Translations under genes and position numbers: made by a program
The notes under the pieces: generated by a model
What the model saw: the letters and a program-made list of their open reading frames with translations, nothing else
Databases searched by the model: none
What the model was told of the DNA's origin: nothing
Part shown: positions 44,183-54,309 of the stretch, piece after piece
Numbering within the stretch: the stretch's first letter is position 1
Layout of the letters: every line of letters starts with the position of its first letter
Assembly: GCA_020744225.1 (NCBI GenBank)
Contig: JAGMWG010000011.1
Location: 1,054,001 to 1,118,000 of the forward strand
DNA from: Paraphoma chrysanthemicola
Taxonomy: Eukaryota; Ascomycota; Dothideomycetes; Pleosporales; Phaeosphaeriaceae
Direction: 5' to 3'
DNA: 64,000 nt

Positions 44183-46132
44183 TCAGTACCTAAACATACA
44201 AATCCCCGCCCTCTCCGGATCTAGCTTCCCCAGTATTGGAGTACACCTCTCCAACGCCAGCGCGCCATTAATTACCAAACTAACCATCCTGCCCAACACC
44301 TCAGCGTAATTCTTCTGCAGCGCGGGATTCACATGCGGCACGCTGATAATCGTGTCTAGCCATTCACATATCTGCTCATGCTGCCATTCGGGACTGTATC
44401 CGCCTGCGCCGGCTGTTGCGGCGCCGTTGTAGCCCGCTGCGGTGGAGGCGCTGGCGCGCATTTGCGAGAGCGTCCAGGGCGACCAGGCGGTTATTGGCGC
44501 GGATTTTGTTACTGGGATGACGAGGGCAGGACAGCCATCAAGTAATTGGAAGATAATCACTACAGTGAAAGAAGGCATGAGGTTAGTAATGTTCTCAATG
44601 TGTAGGATCTATAAGGGGCACGTACTTCCACAGCCGGGGCGACGGGACTGCGACCACACGCCGCGGTAGGGCGCGATGCCCGTGAAGAGGATGACCATAC
44701 GGTTTGTGCCGATGTCGTTGGCGGGATCTGGGTCGCAGAGAGGAAGGGTGTGTGCGGATTCGGAGAGGAGTTTGTGGGCGAGGAGGTAGTCCCCTATTTT
44801 GGTGTCAGCACGCGTTTTTACAGAGTTTAGAGAGTCTGTATCAGCGGAAGCTTTGAAAACATGTCGCTCCACATGTAGGTCAGAGAGCACTGAAAGTCAG
44901 CTCTCCCCTTTTGACTTTTCAAGCTCACTCAGGAGCCGTGTGCAAAAAAGTTCCCGCAACACATCTCGAACATAGAACTCACCTCCCAAAAACGGTCCAA
45001 AGCTCTGCGCAATCGCAAAATCATTCGCCCGCGGCACACTCGGCGTCCTCGCACTCGCAAACAAATACGGACACATCCACCCCTTCTCACACGCCTGTGT
45101 ACTCTGCGCCGGCCGCACGCCTACAAACCGCAGATCCGCATCCACGCCCATGAGTTTATGTTTAATACCCACCTGCAGACTCTTCACATTAGTCGTTTGC
45201 AACATCTTTTCTTCTTCGGGTAACATGTGCTCGATAATGCCCTTATCAATCGCCTGTTCGACGATTTGAAAAACGCCGTACTTGAGCACTGTCGACGCGG
45301 CAATAGCTCCCGCGCCCGAGTTTACGATTTCAGAAATAAAACTATCGGCGCCGAAGACGGATGTGACTTGATCTGCTGCGCCCTCGACAAGTGGCCCGCC
45401 GACAAACGCAAAGGTAGTAAACAGCACGGCGTCGCGGTACCGCACGTTGGGCAGGGTCACGGGGTTGTTGTCGCCCCAGGGACTGAGTGAAGTGGGCATT
45501 TTTGCCATGGAGGTTGCGGTCTGGACGGAGGAACGGGCGACGCGGCCGACGAGCGTGTCGCCGAAGAAGCGCTTGACGCTGTCGGATTTCTGTGCGTCTT
45601 GGGGGCCGCTGCCGTGGCCGGAGGAGTGTTTGGAGCCAAAGAGGCCGGAGGGAGCAGTGGTAGTGTAGGCTGGCTTTGCGGCTTGTTGTTGGATTGGCAT
45701 GCCGGCTGGTGGTGCTTGTTGGTACATGGGTTGTTGTGGCATCATTTGTTGTTGAGGCATCATTTGCTGTACTTGCTGTTGAATCATCTGGACCTTTTCT
45801 GGAGGATAGGTTTGCATGACTTGTTGGACCTGTTGAACTTGCTGTGGTGTCATATTTGGAACACCTTGGAAAGGCTGCTGCTGCTGCATGGGCTGAGGAG
45901 ACTGTACAAATTGTCCTTGTGGTGACTGGGCAAATACAGGTTGCTGTGGTGGGAACTGTTGTTGTGGTACCTGGCCCTGAGGATAGCCAGCCTGCACTGG
46001 AGGCTGCCCGAATGGGTTCATGGCTGGAGCCGGTGTGGGTGTAGGGAGTTGCTGAGGCTGAACTGTGTACGGCGGTGGGGCTGAGGTATTTGGGTCAAAT
46101 GCTGGAACCGGTGCTGGCTGCATGATAGACAT
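44183..46132 (-). CDS. Q/P-rich conserved fungal protein of unknown function (596 aa)
   Basis: Exons 46132-44983, 44889-44626 and 44559-44183 (minus) join across introns of 93 and 66 bases into 596 aa. Residues 1-170 are Pro/Gln-rich with NPFGQPP-type and MPQQQ repeats. The region from about 180 on is folded: SVKRFFGDTLVGRVARSSVQ, RYRDAVLFTTFAFVGGPLVE, DFAIAQSFGPFLGGVLSDLH, MVILFTGIAPYRGVWSQSRR and ILFTG-like blocks ending near CMFRY. Two weakly hydrophobic segments might touch membranes. The start was taken at MSIMQPAPVPAF, since the sequence before it lacks an ATG in this frame. I recognise no family with known function. The segment ERHVFKASADTDSL is less certain and could hide an unrecognised intron. 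Confidence 0.75.
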
Positions 46133-46883
46133 GGTGACCGTGAATCTGACTCTTCTCTCCCTAGGAACCTTTTGTAACCCTTGCTCTTTCAATGAACTGT
46201 TCCGCGCGATCGTGCTGATTATCGGCCCTTCTGATGTGAGTCGTCTAACCAGGCGAGGTGAGACACCTGTGGCTATCGTCGTGTGGCTGAAGGGAGTGGC
46301 TTGAAAGTGACAAAAAATCACCTCAAAAACACAGCAAAAATCGTGGAGAAACCGAAGAACACAAAAGCGAAGAGAGGCTGACCGGTATAAGAAACGTGGG
46401 ACCCTGAAATATTGGGGTTACTCGATCCGTATCTGCTGCTGGAGCTGAAGTACGGCCCTGCCCTGGTGGCTTCACGCCTTACCGAGTCTGGCGCATCGAA
46501 GCGACCGGTATCCCTCAAATGGGGCCACTTTCGCTTTTTGCAGCGCGTGGCATAATGGGCGATCTCAGCCTGATGCAGGGGCTTGAGTTGTACGTTGTGA
46601 GTTTAGGAAGTCCACCCGCGCGACAATGCCAAGAAAAATTGACGCTGTCTTTGTATAACACATCAGCCTGGTTCGAACGGTCGACTGCAGAGAATATTCA
46701 ACTAGTAGGAAATACAAACAGTAGACACAGGACTCGCAGAAATCATACACTATCATCAACCCACCAAGTCTGCCAACGCCATCCGCAGATGCCTCCAACG
46801 CCATTCACAAAGACAAAGACCACCCCATAATCGCTTAAATCAGACAGCCGCCAACTCCACAAGCCCAAGAATGCCAGCTTCGA
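46133..46883. other. Intergenic region with a possible microprotein
   Basis: These 751 bases lie between the 596-aa gene start and the deoxyribosyltransferase-like 3' end. They contain a minus-strand candidate for a tail-anchored microprotein (46317-46496), listed separately. Nothing else is supported. Confidence 0.45.
46317..46496 (-). CDS. Possible tail-anchored microprotein (low confidence)
   Basis: A minus-strand frame ends GQPLFAFVFFGFSTIFAVFL then Arg and stop, a hydrophobic C-terminal span. The frame has no ATG of its own. If an ATG at 46496 (ATGCGCCAGACTCG) is spliced by a GTAAGG donor to an acceptor before TACGGATCGAG, a protein of about 42 aa results (MRQTRYGSSNPNISGSHVSY plus the span). 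The intron would be about 50 bases and lacks a clear branch site. This is inference; chance is a real alternative. Confidence 0.25.
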
Positions 46884-47732
46884 TCACGGCTCAATCTTCA
46901 AATCCGTCGCATCCTCAGGCTCCACATGCTCCTCTTGCGGATTCTGATACTTGAGCCACCACTCGTCCTCGTCATCTGCCTGCTCCTCCTCTACAGCTTT
47001 CGTATCCTTGCTCTTCACCACCCTCTCGTTGCCACCAATCAAATCGCCATTCTGATCCAGCTTCATGCCCTTGCGCTCCAACATCTCCTTGATCGCAGGG
47101 ACGAGGTACTTGAAGCTCTTGACGCGCGGAATCTTGTAGCGCTTGCACGTCAAATCCACATTTCCGCTCCTCCAATACTCTTCTGCGCAGCATACAATGA
47201 TCTTCTTGCTATGCGCCCAAAGCCCCAGTTCCAGCAACGTAACGGGAGATAACGTATCTTGGTCAAAGAAAAAGCAGATAACAGTGGCTTCGTGCAGGGC
47301 CTCGAGTTCCCAGACGACTTGCTCAGCGAAATCCTTGTCCTTGGATTTCACGTCGACATTCGGGTCCCAGTGGCCGCGGCGCGGATTACATATCGTGATG
47401 GGAAGGTCGCAGAGATGTGATGCGAGGCGTTCTTGCCACTGAACAGCCGCGCCCATTTCGATACTGCCGGCGACGAACAGGGAGAACTTGTTGTAACGCG
47501 GAGGCACGGGCGGTTTGCAGTGGTTGAAGAGAGGGTGAGGAGTCAGTGCTGGGGACGGAGCGGGAATGAGTTGGTTGTAGATGTCTGGGACCTCGGTGTC
47601 GAGGTTGCCGCCTTTGCGGGCGAGGGTGTTCTGTTTGCAGCGCGGACAGCGGCGCGTAGCAGGTTTCTCCTCTGCCGGCTCTGGGTCAAGTTTTTGCACC
47701 TTGGCCGGTGGTGAGGAAGTCTCGCTTGCCAT
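46884..47732 (-). CDS. Nucleoside 2-deoxyribosyltransferase-like protein (282 aa)
   Basis: This is a single-exon gene. The frame is open upstream, but the first ATG gives MASETSSPPAKVQKLDPEPA at 47732. Near residue 30 there is a CPRCKQN pair that could be half of a zinc knuckle. The central fold reads KFSLFVAGSIEMGAAVQWQE, ICNPRRGHWDPNVD, VVWELEALHEATVICFFFDQ and TLSPVTLLELGLWAHSKKII, which match the nucleoside 2-deoxyribosyltransferase-like family (Nuc_deoxyrib_tr_3) seen in many fungi. Family members are assumed to bind nucleotides; the real substrate is unknown. The acidic C-terminal tail (EEEQADDEDEWWLKYQNPQE) is disordered. Confidence 0.82.
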   Translation of the reverse strand: MASETSSPPAKVQKLDPEPAEEKPATRRCPRCKQNTLARKGGNLDTEVPDIYNQLIPAPSPALTPHPLFNHCKPPVPPRYNKFSLFVAGSIEMGAAVQWQERLASHLCDLPITICNPRRGHWDPNVDVKSKDKDFAEQVVWELEALHEATVICFFFDQDTLSPVTLLELGLWAHSKKIIVCCAEEYWRSGNVDLTCKRYKIPRVKSFKYLVPAIKEMLERKGMKLDQNGDLIGGNERVVKSKDTKAVEEEQADDEDEWWLKYQNPQEEHVEPEDATDLKIEP

Positions 47733-49273
47733 GGTTGCAGGCGTATCAGGTGTTGAAGATGTAGAAGTAGACGTATTCGATCGCGTCAAGAATCCAGTAA
47801 CTTGTCGCACGCGCTCTCTGGCAGTTGAAGATCCGTTCTTGGGAAATGTCAAGGCTCTCGAAAAAGTCGTGTAAGAAGGCTGGAAGCTGCTGTAGTAAGA
47901 GGGAACCTGTTAGCAGGCGACCCGCTTCCTTAAATGGTGGGGGTGGGTACAGAGCCAATGACATGACGCTTTGTCTAGTCGGTTTCTTTGGGGTATTGGC
48001 GTTGGAAGGAGTCTTGCACGTTTGCGGACAATGCGCTCGCTTGACTACTTTGTGCAACTTGAAACTGTAAACGTGGAATGCTATGAATCAAACGTATCTC
48101 TTGCATGCGGTTTGTTGGAATTTATCTTTGTTTGTTTGCACTTGTGCGACTGCGCCTGTGCCGTAGGCACGGGATGGATGCGTGTAGGCTGTGCCTGATT
48201 GTGGCGGGACAAATAACATCACGAGAAAGAACCTGCGCCACAGCCCCCTTCACACTTCCTGTGTCTACAAGGTCTTTTGTTCACACCGCTTGACCCCTCG
48301 AATTGGCTACCTAGACGCCAGGCCAAAAGCTGTATACTAGCTGTGGCTGGCCAACAATCGATGCTCGATGCAGTCATGATGGGCCGCTGAGGTTGACCGC
48401 AGGGCGGCGCGCATCGGCCAGCACCGTTTCTGCACAAAGTCCAATTGCGAAGAATAGCCGGGCTAGAAGAAGACCATAAGCGAAATAGCATGAACTAGAT
48501 CGGCGAATAGATTCGCTCAAGAGACCTGTCGGTCAGAGCTGATGTGCAGGCGACAGCAAGATGACGGCTGATGCACGAGCTGAAAGAAGTCGTTGATTGA
48601 CTTGGCCTACCTAAACTTAGTCTCTCACGACAGATACCTCACCTGAACCACCTCCCTTCAATATCCACCCTATTCCGTCACGCTGCTCAAACATGCGGGG
48701 TACGTGAGACGCCTGAATCCACGGCTGCCTGAGGCACAGCAATGTCGTGATTGCGGCTCGTAAGGCGGCCACACGTTTTCCCGTGTTAATGTAACTAACA
48801 CGAGCGCTTATCATATGGAAGCACTAGCTCGAAGAGCTGGACCTCAGTAGTACCGGTGGCATACTGTGTTTCTGGTGCCTTGATCGGAGACGACCGCGGG
48901 CTGGTGCGTGTGGGGTGAATCACGCTGAGAGACACGAGGACTGGGAGCATGTGCCGATGTGGGCTGGGACGCTTTTAGCAGACAGTGGAGAAACAGGAGA
49001 GGTAGATCACTCGAGTGTAGATAGCTCACGAAGCACGGGAGAGAGGAATTTGAGCAAGCTTGTTTTGTATCTGAACAGCATCCAAGATTCGAGATTAATT
49101 GGATTAGTAGACCAGACCGGTGGAAACCACCAAATAGTATTTCCATGGGATGCAGTGTCGTTGCACGCTTCCAGAACACCTCATCATGTATTCATCCTTC
49201 GCCATTCACGGGGTATATCCTTCACTTGATCCAACGCCAGATAGCCAACCAAGGCATGTAAGCATATTGCCAA
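47733..49273. other. Intergenic region
   Basis: These 1.54 kb hold the promoter of the deoxyribosyltransferase-like gene and the 3' flank of the zinc-ribbon gene. ORFs on both strands (up to 111 aa) have no recognisable features. Confidence 0.5.
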
Positions 49274-50839
49274 CTAGGACAACGAGTTGAGCCACTTCAG
49301 ATCCTCGTCCGACACGGGGTTGCTCGCCAGCGGATTCGGATGATAGATGATCTTACCACCCCGCCGAATCTTGAGCACCGAGTTACCAATGCCACGAATC
49401 CTATCCTCCGGCGACGCAGTGAAGCTCGGCTGAGGTTCAACAACCGGAGGCGGAGTAGCGGTAGAAGCAGTAGTAACGACAGTAGCGGCGGTGGCCTCGT
49501 CAGCCTCAACAATCTGGAAACACAACGCCGACGAATCGAGCGTATGACCACACGTGCAGTTAAAGCCGCCGAAGTACACCATGACGCTCTTGACCTGTTT
49601 ACCATGCTCTTTCTCCATCTCATCGGACTTGGCGCGTAGGTTGGCGTTGGACTTCATCTTGGACAGACCGCTGGTCGCAGGCTTAGGGACGGGTTCGCCA
49701 AGGAGGTTGACGAGGGATTTGGTATGACGGAGTTTCTCCAGCGGCTGGCTGGAGGCTTTGGCGATGGTCTTGGGGACTGCGGATACCTTCTGGCGGACTG
49801 TGTCTTTGACGGTCTGCGCGCGCCAGGAGAGACCGCAATTGTTGCAGAGAACGCCAAACTGCACCTGCTTAGGCTTGTCGTCGGCCAGCTGGACGGGGAT
49901 GGGCTCTTGAACGGGCTTATAGGTTTTGATGCGGCCGGTCAAGGTGCAGTTCTCGCAGCTCCGGTGGGGACAGACGCAGGTAACGGCTCCGACGAGGTTA
50001 TCGCTGTCATCGTGCTCGTAGAGCTCGCAACCGCCGCCGCACTTGCAGCAGCGCCACCTGCCTAGAGGCTCTGACGTGTGTTGAGGTGGCTTGCCGGCGA
50101 TGGCGGTGCTGATGGTGTTACCGTCATAGATGGGGTTGGCGTTGCGCGCAGCGTGGAAGTCCTCGCCCAGGCCTTTGTACTCCCTCACCTGCTGGCCCTG
50201 GAACTCCAGATCATCCGTAGACTTGTAAGACCGTGATGCTTCGGGCTCTGGGTCGGAGGGAACGTCCTCGACTTGCTGCTCGACGTAGGTCTCACTGCTG
50301 ACATCGGTGTACTCATCTTGCTCGTGTTCCTCAAGGCGCAGAGACTCGGTAGCCTCAGTGATGTCGCTCACCTCCTCTTGCTGGCTGTCTCGGTTCGACA
50401 TGACGACTCCGTAGCGACGTTCTGGTTCGTCGAGGGTGATTTGGGATCTGCTCTGCTGCAGTTCTTGCGGGTTGTTGAAGGTGTGTTGGCTGTCGCTAGG
50501 ACTAGCCGGGACCGACTTGCGAGGCTTCTTACGAAAGAAAGACGTGAATCTGTTTTTCAAGCGGTCAGTGCTGCTCTCATGTTGTCCTTCTAGTCGGAGA
50601 TCCGGCGTCGAAGAACTGGGCGCGAGCGGCAAGGAGGAGGGCTGGAGATTGGTGGTGGATGCGCTTGAGGGAGCGTCGAACCGTACCCTTCGCTCCGAGA
50701 TTATTGGCGTTGATGGCATTGATGGTGGCTCAGACGAAGTGGCTTCAGTCGAGTGGCCGGAAGAACGTGCTAGATCTGGTGAGGAAGTCCAAAAGTCTGC
50801 CTCGAAATTGCCAAGTGCGCGATCAAGCGGTGTTGTCAT
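49274..50839 (-). CDS. Fungal double zinc-ribbon protein (521 aa)
   Basis: A single exon runs from ATG 50839 (MTTPLDRALGNFEADFWTSS) to the stop at 49274. The first 230 residues are Ser/Glu-rich and disordered, with a basic FTSFFRKKPRKS patch. A cysteine-rich module follows: GRWRCCKCGGGCELYEHDDS, then CVCPHRSCENC, and later FGVLCNNCGLSWRA and GGFNCTCGHTLDSSALCFQI. This arrangement of three or four zinc-ribbon halves matches the 'probable double zinc ribbon' proteins of Pezizomycotina, whose function is unknown. No transcription-factor DNA-binding motif of known type was seen. A C-terminal basic segment (KIRRGGKIIYHPNPLA) is conserved-looking. Confidence 0.78.
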   Translation of the reverse strand: MTTPLDRALGNFEADFWTSSPDLARSSGHSTEATSSEPPSMPSTPIISERRVRFDAPSSASTTNLQPSSLPLAPSSSTPDLRLEGQHESSTDRLKNRFTSFFRKKPRKSVPASPSDSQHTFNNPQELQQSRSQITLDEPERRYGVVMSNRDSQQEEVSDITEATESLRLEEHEQDEYTDVSSETYVEQQVEDVPSDPEPEASRSYKSTDDLEFQGQQVREYKGLGEDFHAARNANPIYDGNTISTAIAGKPPQHTSEPLGRWRCCKCGGGCELYEHDDSDNLVGAVTCVCPHRSCENCTLTGRIKTYKPVQEPIPVQLADDKPKQVQFGVLCNNCGLSWRAQTVKDTVRQKVSAVPKTIAKASSQPLEKLRHTKSLVNLLGEPVPKPATSGLSKMKSNANLRAKSDEMEKEHGKQVKSVMVYFGGFNCTCGHTLDSSALCFQIVEADEATAATVVTTASTATPPPVVEPQPSFTASPEDRIRGIGNSVLKIRRGGKIIYHPNPLASNPVSDEDLKWLNSLS

Positions 50840-51473
50840 GGTGAATGCGACTTTGACGAAGGACAAACTCTGCAACAAACGGCCGTTTGCCCAACAAATC
50901 TCGCAGTCCAGGTGACCAAGCACAACAATTGGCAGAATCGCAAGTGAATGTGAAATTGCTTCAACCATATACAGATCATGCGTTGTATATGTGTGCACAG
51001 TGTGCATCGTATAGTGATGATGAGGTTGCTAGTGATGGCCAGGCGCTGGTGAATATGCCGTCTACTGGCAAGCTGGTCTGAGTCCGGACGAAGAGTAGCA
51101 GGATCATGATGCTGGACAAGGTAAAGGCATTCCTCAGTACGGCCTGCTGGCAGGCGTGGAGGTGGACCTCATCAGAATGTGCGTAGTTGACCAGTATTTC
51201 CAACCAGGCAGTTGGACTTCGCAGTACTATTCTTACAGTAACAAAGGTCCAGATCCAAGTCGACTGCTTCCAGGTGTCCATATAAAAGTCCCAGGATACA
51301 GAGCTGAAGTGTACCAGCCATCCCCCTTTTCATTCCATCCACATCCTCATATCCAGTGCCTTGATCCAGGAGGCATAATCGAAGTTGAGACGGGCTCAAA
51401 GCATACACCAAAGGTTTCCAGATCCAGGTCCAAGTCCAGGTCCAGCACAATGACATCCGATCTTAAACCCATC
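50840..51473. other. Intergenic region with short hexamer repeat
   Basis: These 634 bases lie between the zinc-ribbon gene start and the DPH4 3' end. A short array of AGGTCC/AAGTCC-like hexamers occurs near 51419-51446, with related words near 51245. No gene is supported. Confidence 0.5.
51419..51446. repeat. Hexamer tandem repeat
   Basis: About four to five copies of a (A/C)(A/G)GTCC-like hexamer, just 3' of DPH4 on its minus strand. It is too short to assign any role. Confidence 0.6.
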
Positions 51474-52088
51474 TCAACCCTCCTCAACCTCAAACCCAAC
51501 CCTAACCCACAAACTACACCCTTCACACCCCACAAGAACCTCCTTCTCACCCCTCGCCTCCGCATCCCCAAGCTCCTCCTCCAGGATCCGAAACCCTTTA
51601 TCCGCACCACATCGACACGCTCTCGTCCACTCCATCTGCGCCTCTGCCTCATCCCTCACATTCTCTTGCCCATTCCCGTTTCCCTGCACCGCCGACGACG
51701 ACGGGGCAGCAGCAGTAGTATCCGAAAACTCAAACCCCGGATCCAAAACATCAAAATCACTTAAATCCAACAACTCCAACCCCAACACAAAATCACTACT
51801 CGGCATTCCTACTTCTTGCCTCGGGCCTCCATATCCCGCGCCCGGATTCGCGAGTATCCAATTATCATACTCAGATCGTGTCTTCGCGTCCGCGAGAATG
51901 GTGTATGCATGCTTGACTTCGTCTACGGTATGGGGGGTCTGTGATGTGCCCGTCTTCTTGTCCGGGTGCGCGGCGAGAAGCGCGAGTTTGTATGCTCGCC
52001 GGATTTCTGCGGGGGAGGTGTGGCTGCTTGCGCTGGTATGGGGTGCGGAGAGGCCTAGGATGCCGTAGTAGTCTCTGTTATGTGCCAT
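51474..52088 (-). CDS. DPH4: Diphthamide biosynthesis protein 4 (J-protein with CSL zinc finger)
   Basis: This is a single-exon gene of 204 aa. The N-terminal J domain reads NRDYYGILGLSA and has the essential HPD at residues 41-43 (LLAAHPDKK). The C-terminal DPH-type CSL zinc finger uses Cys158, Cys160, Cys188 and Cys191 (RACRCGADKGF and GCEGCSLWVRVGFEVEE), preceded by LDLSDFDVLD. Dph4 (DNAJC24) is an electron carrier and co-chaperone for the Dph1-Dph2 complex that builds diphthamide on eEF2. A low-complexity linker rich in Ala/Ser/Asn separates the two domains. Length is at the upper end for fungal Dph4. Confidence 0.93.
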   Translation of the reverse strand: MAHNRDYYGILGLSAPHTSASSHTSPAEIRRAYKLALLAAHPDKKTGTSQTPHTVDEVKHAYTILADAKTRSEYDNWILANPGAGYGGPRQEVGMPSSDFVLGLELLDLSDFDVLDPGFEFSDTTAAAPSSSAVQGNGNGQENVRDEAEAQMEWTRACRCGADKGFRILEEELGDAEARGEKEVLVGCEGCSLWVRVGFEVEEG

Positions 52089-53008
52089 CTCTTGCTTTGC
52101 GCTTGGGGATCTCTGTCGTTTGTTCCGACGGTGGTTGTGATCGCCGATGTGAGTGGATTCGTGTGGAGGTAATATGGCTTATTTTGTCGTGGTGCATAGA
52201 CCGTATATGGGGAATCAGTGAACAAGATTTGAGTAAAAGAAGTGTGGTTGAGTGGAATGCTATCCAGCGTGAAAATAAAGTGGGGCGGTCTCGGGAAGGC
52301 TTACCTTTGCAGCGGGGCGATAGAGACCGAAGGCGAATGCTTCCTACCACCCTGCACATGGCGGAAGGGCCGAATCAGATGCCCGAACATGACTCACGGC
52401 GTAATGACATCTTGCAGTGATCAGTCACCATATCAACATACATTAATGCAAGTGTTCACGATATCACAATTTCAATACAGGCAGCGGCAGCTTGAAATAA
52501 AGGATCCTTAAGCCTATCTAAGAGCGCAGATGAAGACATCACATCTACCGAGTAGACCTTTGCAATTGATGTCCTGTCTCAAAGATGTTGCCTAGAGAAG
52601 CTCTGCGACCCAATCCTCCATCGGGTAGGGGTGATCATATACCGCAAAACGAAAACAGGGGAATTTGAGGATCGCATCGAGGGACCGCAAACCATCTCCA
52701 CCTTGCGCGAGAGCAGTCGACTTCGTTCGCAAGAAGTTGGTCGATAGGGCTAGCACTCGCGAGAGGAGAACAATCGCGAAGTGCTGCGTGCTCGGTGGGG
52801 ACGGTACTGGGGTGGGGGAGAGAAAAGCAGATATATCAATCATGTGGGAATCCGTCCGTCCGAGCCGCTTGCTGCAAAAAGCCAATTTTTGAAATCATAG
52901 CACTCATACAACTCCGTGGACACTCGCTGCCATGACAGCCTCCTTCATCTATTCGGAAATAGAGGACGGTGGCTATGGAAACACAAGGTCAAGAGAGAGA
53001 TGATATGC
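52089..53008. other. Intergenic region
   Basis: These 920 bases lie between the DPH4 promoter side and the 14-3-3 gene 3' end. A minus-strand frame near 52592-52885 lacks features of a known family. No gene is supported. Confidence 0.5.
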
Positions 53009-54309
53009 TTAGGCAGCGGAGGGAGCAGCAGCGGCCGGTGGCTGCTCCTCGGTCTTTGGCTCAGTGGGGGCTGCTGCGGCGGCAGCTGGGGCTTCCTCAG
53101 CAGGCTTGTCCTCCTTGGGCGCATCGGTGGCGGAAGGCTCGGCCTCGTTACCGTCCGACGATGTCCACAGAGTGAGGTTGTCACGGAGGAGCTGCATAAT
53201 GAGGGTGCTGTCCCTGTAAGACTCCTCAGACAGAGAGTCGAGCTCAGCGATGGCGTCGTCGAAAGCCTGCTTGGCAAGGTGGCAGGCGCGATCGGGCGAG
53301 TTCAAGATCTCGTAGTAGAAGACCGAGAAGTTCAACGCCAGACCCAGACGGATGGGGTGAGTCGGGGTGAGCTCAGTCTGAGCGACATCGGTAGCCGTCT
53401 GTTGTGGTGGGGTTAGCAGTTTGTTGTAGTGTGCGTGTACGATTGCGTCATACCTTGTAGGCCTCGTGCGCAGCGGTGGCAGCGACCTTGCGCTTCTCTC
53501 CAGACGCGAATTCGGCGAGATAACGGTGATAATCACCCTTCCTGTGCGCGCATTAGTCTTGTTTGGTGCGAGCTAAATTGTGTAGACGCACATCTTGTGG
53601 TAGAAGACCTTGGATTCACCAGACTCGGCCTTGGGAATGAGGGAGTCATCGAGGACGTTGAGGACATCCTGGCAGACCTTCTCGAGCTCGGTCTCGATCT
53701 TCTGTCGGTAGTCGCGGATGGTGCCAACGTGCTTCTCAGAGCCCTTCGACTCCTCCTTCTGCTCAATCGAGGAGATGATGCGCCAGGACGCGCGTCGTGT
53801 ACCGACCACGTTCTTGTAGGCGACGGACAGGAGGTTGCGCTCGTCAACGGTCAATTCACCGCCAATCTGTGCTGCGTTAGTCCGTGCCGCTGTGGAGGTT
53901 GTGTCTGTTCGCGCCGCCTGCTCGCATGGCAGGCGGAGTATGCCGGCGTACCTTTGCGACTTCCTGGGAGACAGTCAGTATGTAAGCACAAACATGGATA
54001 CCTCTATTTGCAACGAACCTTCATATACGTGACCATCTCTGCGAGCGTGGTTAGCCATGTGCGGCCTTAGCTGAGAGTGTGCGCGGGGACTCACCATCGT
54101 AGCGCTCAGCCTGTTCGCAAAGCCGGGCGAGGAAAGTCTTGCTGTAGTTGTGTCAATTACGGGTGGGCGCGGTGCGGGTGCCGCCAGTGCGTACCTCTCG
54201 CGCTGTTGTCATGTTAGCATGTTTATCGCAGTGCAGGCGAGGGGCATCCCGCTGGCTCGCAACAGCGGGGAAAGCGCGCAGATAAAGGATCACGTACCTC
54301 AGTCGCCAT
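53009..54309 (-). CDS. 14-3-3 protein, eight exons with microexons
   Basis: Minus-strand exons are 54309-54298 (12 bases), 54202-54195 (8), 54141-54095 (47), 54038-54019 (20), 53963-53952 (12), 53866-53592, 53541-53454 and 53398-53009, for 283 aa. The joined start MATERESKTFLARLCEQAER is exactly the fungal 14-3-3 N-terminus. The body has both family signatures (RNLLSVAYKNVVGTRRASWR and STLIMQLLRDNLTLWTS) and the conserved phosphopeptide-groove residues. The C-terminal tail is Ala/Glu/Pro-rich and disordered. 14-3-3 dimers bind phosphoserine clients in signalling, cell cycle and metabolism. Five of the eight exons are under 50 bases and four are 20 bases or less. All seven introns have GT...AG ends and are 50-95 bases long. 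Confidence 0.94.

Noticed and set aside
52592..52885. 97-aa minus-strand ORF
   Set aside because: The first codon is not ATG, and no family pattern, splice partner or targeting signal was found.
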